Below, in pieces: positions 27,074 to 39,000 of a DNA stretch of 64,000 bases; the stretch's first letter is position 1, and the number at the start of each line of letters is the position of its first letter. The DNA is taken from contig NZ_CP031153.1 of NCBI RefSeq assembly GCF_003352465.1, positions 3,338,987 through 3,402,986 of the forward strand, given 5' to 3'. The translations under genes were made by a program, and so were the position numbers. The DNA comes from Kordia sp. SMS9 (GTDB lineage Bacteria > Bacteroidota > Bacteroidia > Flavobacteriales > Flavobacteriaceae). A model generated the notes under the pieces. That model ran no database searches, had not been told where the DNA came from, and worked only from the letters and a program-made list of their open reading frames with translations.

Positions 27074-30000
27074 ATGAAGTCTCTATTAGATATATTATAC
27101 AAATTAGGAGTTCGTTTAGAAGTACAAAATAACGATCTAAAAATTAAAGCGCCACAAGGTGTTTTGACATCGTTTCATATACAAGAAATAAAAAAATATA
27201 AAGAGGATTTAGTTACCTTACTGAGTGTTGACACTACTTCAAACATTCCCAAAGCACCAATACAATCATGGTATCCATTGACTTCAGCACAAAAACGCAT
27301 TTGGATGCTTAGTCAATTTGGCAATGCCAACAAAGCTTATAACATTGTTGTTGCCTTCGAAATGGAAGGAATACTCAACAAAAAAGCCTTGCAAAAAGCA
27401 TTCGAATATGTACTAGAAAGACACGACAGCTTGCGCACCTCTTTTATAGAAAAAGAAGGCGAAGTATTTCAGCAAATTACGCCAGCAGTTGAATGTGCTT
27501 TTTCGATACAATATAGCGATCAAACAGAAAGCAACACCAACGATATAAACCAGTTCTTTGAATTTGATATAGAGCTTACAAAAGCGCCGCTATTGGGTGC
27601 GCGACTTCTTAAAACTTCCGAAACAAAACACATCCTCATCGCGGTATTACACCACAGTATTGGAGACGGTTGGTCGATGGAAGTTTTTTCAAGAGAATTG
27701 GTCATTGCGTACAATGCGTACTGTACATCAAAAGCGATAGAACTTCCAGCATTGGCAATTCAATATCCAGATTATGCAGTGTGGAAAAATCAACATATAC
27801 AAACGGCAAATCACACAAAAGCAGCAAGCTATTGGTTGGAAAAATTTCAAGGAGAATTGCCATCGCTGCAATTGCCAAGTTTCAAAAAACGTCCAGCCGT
27901 AAAAACATACAACGGAAACACAACACATTTTAAATTTTCAAGTGAATTTCATCAGCAAATCACTCAATTTTCAAAAGATCATGAGGTTACCTTATTTGTA
28001 ACGCTTTTAGCGGGAATCAATGCGTTTTTACATCGGTATACAGATCAAGACGACATCATTATAGGAACGCCCGTAGCAGGAAGAGAACATCCCGATTTGC
28101 AACATCAAATTGGTCTTTTCATCAACACGATGGCAATTCGTACACAAATTGCTTCAGATGATACGTTTGCAACCATCGTACAAAAAGAAAAAGAAAACTT
28201 TTTTGAAGCCTATCAACATCAATCCTATCCATTTGATGAATTCGTAGCTGCATTACAGCTACAAAGAGACATGTCTCGCTCCGCTTTATTTGATATAATG
28301 GTCGTATTGCAAAGTCAATCGCAATTACAATCAGTAGCTACGGACAACTTTTTTACAGGTTTAACAACAAAACCATATCAAGTAGCTGCTTCTGTGGCAA
28401 TGTTCGATCTTAGTTTTGCTTTTGCAGAAACGGAAACCCTAAAATTGGCACTGAATTACAACACAGATTGCTATTCGTCTGCCTTCATCAATCGATTTTT
28501 GGTACATTTTGAACGCTTCTTCTATAAAATCATTTCGACTGAAAGAACGACTCCAATTCGTCAAGTAAATTACCTTTCAAAAGCGGAAATAAAAGCGCAA
28601 GTCACCACGTACAATCAAACCAGTGTTTCCTATCCAAAGCACAAAACACTTGTAGACATTCTTCAAGATCAAGTACACAAAACACCAGATTCGGTAGCAG
28701 TTGTTTTTGAAGAAACTTCGTTGACCTACAAAGAAATAGAGGAAAAATCGAATCAATTTGCGCAGTATCTCAAAGAAAAATACAATCCACAACCAAACGA
28801 TACCATTGCCATACAATTAGAACGCAGCGAATGGTTGATCATTTCCATACTAGGAATTCTAAAATCTGGAGCGGCGTATGTGCCAATGGCAACAGCTTAT
28901 CCTGAAAGTAGAGCAGCGTATATCTGCGCAGATGCAAGTTGTAAAACGATCATTAACGAAGCGGAATTGGCAGTATTTAAACAACAAGCGGCTACTTTCA
29001 AAAACACACTTCCAACGCAAGAAATTCGTCCAGAAAATATTGCGTATATCATTTATACATCAGGAACTACAGGAAATCCGAAAGGTGTCATGATTACGCA
29101 TAAAAATTGTGTAAATTACATGTCCTACTTCAACAAAGAAGTACACAACATTTCGCTTACCTGTAAAATAATATTTGATGTTTCTGTAAAAGAACTATTT
29201 ACGGCATTAACTTCTGGAAGCACGCTATACATTGCAAAAGAAGAAACGACATTCCAGCCAGAAGCGTATGCCAACTATCTATATGAAAATAAAATTTCGT
29301 ACTGTTATTTGCATCCAATGCATGTACATTTAATTGCCAATGCCTTAGATGTGTATGAAGAAATATTCCTAAAAAAAATCATCCTTGGTGTAGAAGCCAT
29401 CAAACCAGAAATGGTGTCTTGGTATCTGTCCAAAAACATAAAAGTCATCAATGCGTACGGACCTTCTGAAACCACGATATGTGCCACCGCATACGAAGTA
29501 AAAAGTTTAGACGCAATTACCACGGCAAACATTCCTATTGGAAAACCAATAGACAACTATCAAGTATATATTTTAGACAGCACATACAATACCTTACAGC
29601 CAACTGGAATATTGGGAGAAATCTGTATTTCTGGCGATGGAGTTGGAAAAGGATACATAAATCAACCAGAATTAACGGCACAAAAATTCATTCCGCATCC
29701 TTTCATAAAAGGTGAAATTTTATACAAAACAGGCGATTTAGGCAGAAAACTTCCCGATGGCAATCTTGAATTTATAGGCAGAAGCGATCGACAAATCAAA
29801 ATCCGCGGGCATCGTATTGAATTGGGCGAAATAGAAGCAGCACTGACGAAAATTTCTGAACTAAAAGTAGCGTATGTTGAAGTACAAGTACTCAAAAAAG
29901 AAAAATACCTTGTAGCGTATTACACAAGTAGTAAAAAACTGCAAGCAACAACACTACGGAAACAGTTGCAAACACAACTTCCAGCATACATGCTTCCAAG

Positions 30001-33000
30001 TTTCTATATAGAAATTCCGAAGTTGCCATTAACAGTCAACGGGAAAATTGACCGTAAAAAATTGCCAGAAGTTGATTTGGAAACCAAGGTGCAAACGGAA
30101 TATGTAGCAGCCAAAACCACCACACAACAACAACTTGTTACCATTTGGAAGCACGTACTGGAAGTGCCACAAATCGGCATTACAAACAGCTTCTTTGAGT
30201 TGGGCGGACACAGCATGAAAGCCATGCAATTGGTAAATCAAATCAATGCGGTATTTGGGAGTAATTTACAAATGCGCGATGTTTTTCTATATCCTACAAT
30301 TACAACGATTTCGAAGCAGTTGTTTCAAGAAAACGAGATTCAAATACAACCTGCGGAAGTCAAAGAAAGCTATGCATTATCGAATATTCAGCAGCAAATT
30401 TGGGTAGAAAGTCAAATTGCAGAAGGCTCCAAAGCCTATCACATGCCGTTTGTCATAGAAATTTCAGGAAAAAAGCAATTGGATATTGTACAAGAAGCAA
30501 TGAATTGTTTGATAGCGCGCCATGAAATTCTAAGAACGGTTTTTAGAAAAGATGATGAAGAAACGGTCAAGCAATGGATTTTAGATGCCAAAGAAATTAC
30601 GCATAGTTATGACTATCACGATTTTACAAATCAGGAAGATTGTAAAGGATTGATAGACAATTATGTGGAAGCGCAACACGAAAAACTATTCGATTTGGAA
30701 AATGGACCACTGCTACACTATGCACTTTTTCATATTCCCGACAATAAAAGTGTTTTCTATCTCAAACTACATCATATCATTGCAGATGGTTGGTCAATTC
30801 AAATCCTACTAAAAGAACTATTTACTCAATACGAAACCCTACAAAACAACACTGAACAGACACTTTCTTCGTTAGCAATTCATTACAAAGACTATGCTGC
30901 ATGGGAACAACAAATAACTTCTGAAGCTTCAGTACACGCACACGAAGCATTCTGGAAAAAAACACTCTCAGGAACATTGCCAATCATTGATTTGCCAACG
31001 ACAAAAGTGCGTCCCAAGTTAAAAACGTACAGCGGCGCTATTTTTGAAACTTCACTATCAGCAGAAACTTCAAAACAGTTGCACGACTTTTCAATAGCGC
31101 ATGAAGGCAGTACTTTCATGACCTTATTGGCAATTTGGAATGTAGTGCTTCACAAATACACAGGCTTGGAAGATATCCTCGTCGGAAGTCCTATTGCTAC
31201 CAGAAAATCAGAAGTTTTAGAACCACAAATAGGACCGTATATCAATACCATTGGGTTACGAAACACGATTGCAACAACGCAAAATTTTGAAGAATTCTTC
31301 GCAACGGTAAAAGAAAATACCTTAGCAGCATTTAGCCATGAAATGTATCCTTTAGCAGAATTGGGTACGAAAATGAACCTGCAAAGAGATCGCAGTCGAA
31401 GTCCAATTTTTGACGTCCTATTCACGTCACAAAATATGCAATCTTCCATTGTAGACAAGGTGATTCCTTCGGAAGATGAATTTCTATTCAGAGAAAATGT
31501 ATCTTCTAAATTTGACCTAAATCTAAGTTTTTACGAACATGACGGAACCATTATTTTAGGATTAAATTTCAATCCGGATGTCTACGAAGCACACACAATT
31601 CAGCAACTATTAGGTCATTACAAAGCGTTCATTTCAAAATTACTTCGCCACACACAAACACCAATCGCAAAAATATCGGTACTGTCTGAGTTGGAGCAAC
31701 AATTCAGTCTGCAAGCTTCTCAAAGCAAAGAAGTTACGATAGATTCGAAAGAAACCATTATTTCAAGATTTCAAAACATTGTCCGTCAATATCCTGAAAA
31801 TACTGCTGTACAAACACCCAATTCCAAATATAGCTATCAAGAATTAGATACTTTGAGCAGTCAATTTGCACACTATCTACAACAACACTATAACAGTACG
31901 ATTGGCGATGGAATTGTTGTCAAATTAGCGCACGACGAATGGTTTTTTATAGCCATCATGAGCGTGCTAAAAATGGGTTGCTTTTTCATTCCTGTCGCGG
32001 TAGATTTTCCTGAAAAACGAATTGAATATATCTCCAAAAATAGTCAAAGTTCACTCTGTATTGATGCTGCTTTTATAAAAGAATTCACAAGTCAAAAAAA
32101 CAACCATACAAAAGATTATAAAACAACTCCAATACATTCTGACACAACCTGTTACAGTATTTACACATCAGGAACGACAGGAAAACCAAAAGGTGTGCTC
32201 ATTCCGCACAAAGCGGTTGTCAACTATGTAGACGGATTTATTGCCACCAACAATATTACGGAAAAAGACAGTTCCGTTGTCTTGTCGAGTTTGGCTTTCG
32301 ATTTGATCTACACAAGTGTATTTCCATGCTTGCTTTCGGGTGCAACTCTCTTTGTGCCAACAACTTCGCAAACAAAAAACGTGCTAGAAATTACAGACGT
32401 CATTGCAGCGCACACAATCACGTTTCTCAAAGTAACACCTTCGTATTTGAACGTTTTACTTGATGTTTCTGAAAACATTTTGGTGAGAGACACTGCATTG
32501 CGATTGATGGTCAGTGGCGGAGAATCGCCCATACAAAAAGATGTTGAAAAAATTGTCAATTCGGGAATTCACGTATTAAATCATTACGGTCCTACAGAAG
32601 CGACTATTGGAACGTGTACACACTTAATCACACGAGAAAATTTAAAAGCATTTACCGAAAATCCAGTCATCGGAACACCCGTTTTTGGAAATTACATATA
32701 CGTATTAGATGCTTCATTACAATTGGTGCCAAAAGGTGTTATTGGCGAATTGTATATTGGCGGAAATGGACTCGCCAAAGGCTATGTGAATGCCGAAGAA
32801 ACTGCGCTAAAATTTATCGCAGATCCATATCGAACAGGGAAAAAAATCTATAAAACAGGCGATTATGGAAAAATGCTTCCCAATGGAACGATTCAATTTT
32901 TAGGGAGAAAAGACAAGCAATTCAAAATCAATGGCTACCGAATTGAAACGCAAGAAATCAAAAATGTATTATTAGCGCATAAAGCCATTACCAATGCGCA

Positions 33001-36000
33001 TATTACGGTTGTAGCAAACGACGGACAGCAATTAATACTTGCATTTGTTGTAGGAACGATTGAAGATTCGGCTGACATCAAAGAATATCTAGGTCAATTT
33101 CTTCCTGCATATATGTTGCCAAGACACATATACATATTGGCTGAATTTCCGATGAACAAAAACGGGAAAATCATTGAAGAAGCACTGTTAAAAAGTGTAG
33201 ATATTACACACGAAACCACAAGTAATTACGTACCGCCAAGCTCTGAAATAGAAAAAATATTAGCAGCTACTTGGCAAGAAGTATTAGGTGCCAAACCGAT
33301 AGGAATCAAAGATGTATTCTTCGAATTGGGTGGCGATTCCATCAAAGCCATTCAAATACTATCAAGAGTTGGTGCACACGGATTTACGTTCGATTTGACA
33401 GATATTTTAAAATATCCAACCATTGAACAACTAAGCTCGTTTGTAAAAATTAAAAAAAGAAAAATACCGCAAGCACCAGTTGTTGGAGACGTTTCGCTAA
33501 GTCCAATACAACTTCGTTTTTTGAACAATAAAGAAAATATTCATCACTTTTTTAACTATTCCTTTCTATACAAAAGTTCACTGCCGTTAGCAGTGGAAAA
33601 AATCAAAAAAACGTTTGAAATCCTTTCGAATCATCACGATATTTTAAGAGCTTCATTTTCCAAGAAAGCTTCAGATTGGACACAAACTATCCAAAAAGAA
33701 ACTACATATAATTTTTATACGTTTGAAACTACTGCGGATGAATTTGTATTAGAAAAATCACAAGAAATTCAAGAACAAATCAACGTTACAGATGCATTGA
33801 TCGGATTGGCAGTATTTAAAGATGAAGAAAAATCATTGCTATTTTTCACCTTTCATCATCTTATAATCGACATCATTTCGTGGTATACGCTCAAAGAAGA
33901 TTTTGAAAATATATACCAAAGTCTACTCCACAAACAAACAATTGCATTACCAGAAAAAACAGATTCATACAAATATTGGGTGCAACAACAAGTAGCAAAA
34001 ACACAAACGGAAGCCTTTCAAACAGACATTGCGTATTGGCAACAATTTCAAGAAGAATTGCATACGCCAACATTCAAAAATACAGCACAACTCAACAATA
34101 CATTTGAACAGCAACAAGTGGCTTCTTTTCAATTTTCAGAAGAAGAAACCTTGCTATTTCAAGAAATACCACAAAAAAAATACAACATCAACATTGAAGA
34201 AGTACTAATCACAGGATTAGTAGCGGCTTTTTCCAACACATTTCACACCAAAAATGTATTAATTGATGTGGAAAGTCACGGACGACACGAAACCTTAGAA
34301 GCTACGGATATAAGTAGAACTGTAGGCTGGTTTACGTCCATCTATCCAATGCAATTACGCAACTATGCAACGCTTCGAGAGCGAATTGTACATACCAAAG
34401 AAACACTGCGAAACGTACCCAACAAAGGCATCAGTTTCGGAATTTACAAATACTTGTCAGACACAACGCAAAAATTCATACAACCGCAGCTCCGCATCAA
34501 CTATATCGGAACTGTTGATTCCACTACAGTGGAAGATGGTTTTCTAAGCTTACAACCTGGCGTATATCCGATCTCTAAAAAACGAACGCGCGATTATATT
34601 ATTGACATTCAAGCCAGAATTCAACATGGAAAATTGCACGTACAATGCAACTATCCAAAAGACTTTCTATCTGCGTCGAAAATAGAAGCGTTGTTAGCAG
34701 CGTATAAGCAAGAATGTCACGAAATTATCACACATTGTCAAAGCTTGCAAACACAAAAATACACACCATCTGATTTTACGTTTTCAGACTTCAGTATTGC
34801 AGAAATGGAAGCGTCAAAACTCTTTGAAGCTGACAATGTGGTTGATATTTTACCGATGAGTTTGCTGCAAAAAGGAATCTTCTATCATTACCGAAAAAAC
34901 ACAAATAGCAAAGCGTACTTTGAACAGAAAAATTTCAAACTCAGCGGAAACTTTATAGCTTCACAAGTTGCAGCAGCATTTCAAAAAGTACTTGACAAAT
35001 ATTCCATTCTAAGAACTTCATTTACCGATGATATTGGGGGCGATTTACTGCAAGTTGTCAAAGGCAATCAACAATTAAACTTCAACTATCACGATGTGTC
35101 GGAGGTTTCAGAAGAAATCAGAAACGAAACCCTAAAAACCATCAAAGACAAAGACATTCAAGATGGTTTTGATGTAGAAAAAGATACGCTAATTCGCCTG
35201 AATGTCTTCAAACTAGCACCTTCTGTATTTGAATTTTGTTTAAGTCACCATCACATTCTCTTTGACGGTTGGTGTAACAGTCTCATATTTAACGACTTCT
35301 TCAAAGCATACATTCAACTTCAACAAAAAGTTCCCATAGATATTGGAAGCGAAATTCCGTTTTCTAACTACATCAATTGGTTGACAAAGCGCGACAATTC
35401 AGAAGCTGTGCGCTATTGGAAAGAATTGTTATTTGACTACGATCAAGGTGTAAAAGTTCCGTATGAAAAAAATATAGTTGTGGAAGATGCGAGCAAACTC
35501 CACGATCGTTACACATTTCACATCACAGAAGAAGAAACAACGGCATTGCAACGTTTGGCAAACTCCAGTCGCGTAACGTTAAACACCTTAATTTCTGGAA
35601 TTTGGGGTATGCTTTTGGCAAAATACAACAATACCAAAGATGTTGTTTTTGGAGCGGTAGTATCAGGAAGACCGGGCGATTTGCAACATGTAGAACGCAT
35701 GGTTGGTTTGTTTATCAATACGATTCCTGTACGTGTCCGTTTTGGAGAAGATTCTTTTGAAAATGTTGTGAAAAATCATCAACAATTTTGGATAGATTCG
35801 CAAGCACATCAATACTTGCAACTATCTGAAATTCAAGCGAATTCTCAACTGAAAGATCAGTTAATCAATCATTTATACGTATTTGAAAACTATCCGAGTC
35901 TTAGTTCGTTAAACGAAAACAAAAAGAATTTAGACTTCGAATTTATAGATTTTGAAGTATACGAGCAATCCAATTACAATTTTGCAATGATTGTCATGCC

Positions 36001-39000
36001 GGGAACGGAATTGCATTTCGGATTTTCGTACGATGCCAATCTGTTTGAAACCGCTGATTTGCAAAAAATTGAACGTCATCTCAAAAATTGCATTCAGCAA
36101 ATCATCAAAAATCCAACACGTTCCATTGCAGAAATTGACATGGTAACGCCCACAGAAAAACAGATATTACTCACTGATTTTAAAGGTTTTGAAGAAGAAC
36201 GAAATGCAGAAGATACCTTGGTGTCACTCATCCAAAACCAAGCGATACACTTGCCAAATCAAGTCGCCGTTTTAGATGCTGAAAACGCAGTTAGCTATGC
36301 AGAATTAGATCAGTTTTCTGCTAAAATCGCCAATTACTTGGTTGAAAATAACATCCCGAAAGGGAAAAACATTGGAATACTCTATCACAAATCCACAACG
36401 TACATTGGCCTAATTCTGGGAATCCTAAAAGCAGGCTGTTCGTATGTGCCTTTAGACAGCAATTGGCCGCAAAAACGAAAAAAGGAAGTGCTCAATCAGG
36501 CAGAAATTCCGCTCATATTCATCGGAACTTCCGAAATACCCACAGCAAACATCTTACAATGGGAATGCAATGCATTACAAACCTATGTATGTGTTGATGC
36601 TGACGATCCGTACACAATTTTGGAAAATGAAAGTCCATTAATGTCGCAAGAACTATGGAATCACATTGCCAGCACAGCTACAGATGCCATTGAAGCAGGC
36701 GGTTGGGTAAGTAGCTTTACAGGATTGCCTTTCTCTGAATTGGAAATGCAAGAATATTCAGAAAATGTATTGTACCGTGTGCGTCCTTATCTCAACAAAA
36801 CCAAGCGTGTGCTAGAAATCGGTTGCGCGTCGGGAATTACCATGTTTGCCGTGGCGCCGCATGTAAAAGAATACATCGGTTTGGATATTTCTTCGGAAGT
36901 CATTCAAACAAATCGAGAAAAAATACAGCGTGAAGGCATTCAAAACATTTCCTGCTATGTAAAAGGTGCTGCAGAAATTGACACCTTGGATTTAGGTGCG
37001 TTTGATATTGTCATCATCAACAGTGTCATACAATGTTTTCCAGGATTAAATTACTTGCGTGAAATTCTTTCAAAAGCCTGTTCTGTCGTTGCCAAAGACG
37101 GAATGTTGTTCTTAGGAGACATCATGAATCAAGACACCAAACAAACAATGCTTGATGATCTTTTGGAATATCAACAAACACATCAAAACTCCAAAACGAA
37201 ACTCGTATTTGACACCGAACTCTTTGTATCTCCAATTTTTTTCTTGGATTATGTAGCGCAGCATCAATTGCCGATAAAACCCATTGTTTGTGGTAAAAAA
37301 TATACCATTTCGAATGAATTGACAACCTATCGTTACGATGTTATTTTTGAAATGGTTGAAGCACCAAATCAAGATGCTGAAGCAATCAAACAGCAGCATG
37401 GAAAAGGAGAAATAGAGTGCCAATCATCAGAAAATTTCAATAGCGAAATTCTTGCGGAAGCAGCAGCCTATATGATTTTTACCTCTGGAACAACAGGAAA
37501 ATCAAAAGGTGTACGTGTTACGCATCAAAACATTATCAACACGTTAAAATGGCGCGAACGTGTTTACGAATTCTCAAAAGAAGATAACATTCTAAGCATT
37601 CCTGCTTTTCACTTTGATGCTTCGGTAGAAGATATTTTTGGAGCATTAATCGTAGGTGCCACGTTGTGCATTCCCGATCAACAAAAAACGCTAGATACAA
37701 CGTATCTATCCAATTTTATACAAGATCAAAAAGTCACAAATTTCATTGCAGTTCCAACATTTTATGAAGTATTGGTAGATGAATTACAAGGCAAAAATCT
37801 ACATCTAAAAACCATCACCGTTGCAGGAGAAGCACTGACACAAACCGTATTGGAAAAGCATTATAAAATGTTGCCTTACGTAAAACTGTTCAACGAATAC
37901 GGACCTACGGAAACTGCTGTTTGTGTCACCTTTAAGGAAATGAAACCTACCGATTCAATAACGATTGGAAAACCAATTGATAACATGGAAATTCTCATCC
38001 TAGATGCTGACAACAAGCTGCTTCCGTTGGGAATTTCTGGAGAAATCACCATTGGTGGCATCGGAGTTTCGCTAGGATATTATAATGATGTAGAAAACAC
38101 ACGTCAAAAATTTATTCCGCATCCGTACAAAAAAGATGCAATAGTATACAAAACGGGCGATTTGGGGAAATGGTTGCCAAACGGAGAACTTGAATTTTTA
38201 GGGAGAAACGATCATCAAGTGAAAATTCGCGGTTTTAGAGTGGAACTCACCGAAATTGAAGCCGTTTTAGAAACACATTCGTTGATTAGAAGAGCAGTGG
38301 TGTCCAACCAAGACGATCGTTTGTTGGCGTTTGTAGAACTTCTTGAAGCACAAGATGTAGATACCGAAATACTATTACATCATGCAGTCAATCGTTTGCC
38401 ATCGTACATGATTCCGGCTAAAATTGAAGTCATAGACGCCATTCCGTTGACTCCAAACAATAAAATTGATCGTAAAAAAATAAAAACGTTCTCGTTAAAA
38501 ACACATCAAAAAACAGGCATACAACTCCCAGAAACGGAACGAGAAAAAACCTTGGCAAGTGTATGGAAAGAAGTATTGCGAACCACAAATGAAATTTCAA
38601 CAGAAGACAATTTCTTTGAACTTGGCGGCGATTCTATAAAATCAATGTTGGTGGTTTCCAAACTGAAAAAACGAAACTATCACGTCAGTGTAACCAATGT
38701 GTTAAACGCTCCCACACTAAAAGAACAAGCGTCAAAACTTACGCTAAAAGATCATGCAAATATAGCATACGAAATAGCTGAAAAATCAGCGTTACTGCCG
38801 ATTCAGTCGGAATTTGTAGCGCAATTTGGAACGATTCCTTCGCAATTCAATTTAGCAATAGCTTTGGTCAATAAAGACACAACAGATCGTTGGTTGCCCG
38901 ATGCCGTTCAAGAAATAACACACGTTTTAGTACAGCAACATGATGCATTGCAACGATTCTTTACACAAGAAGACGCGCAATGGGTTATGCATCGAAATGC

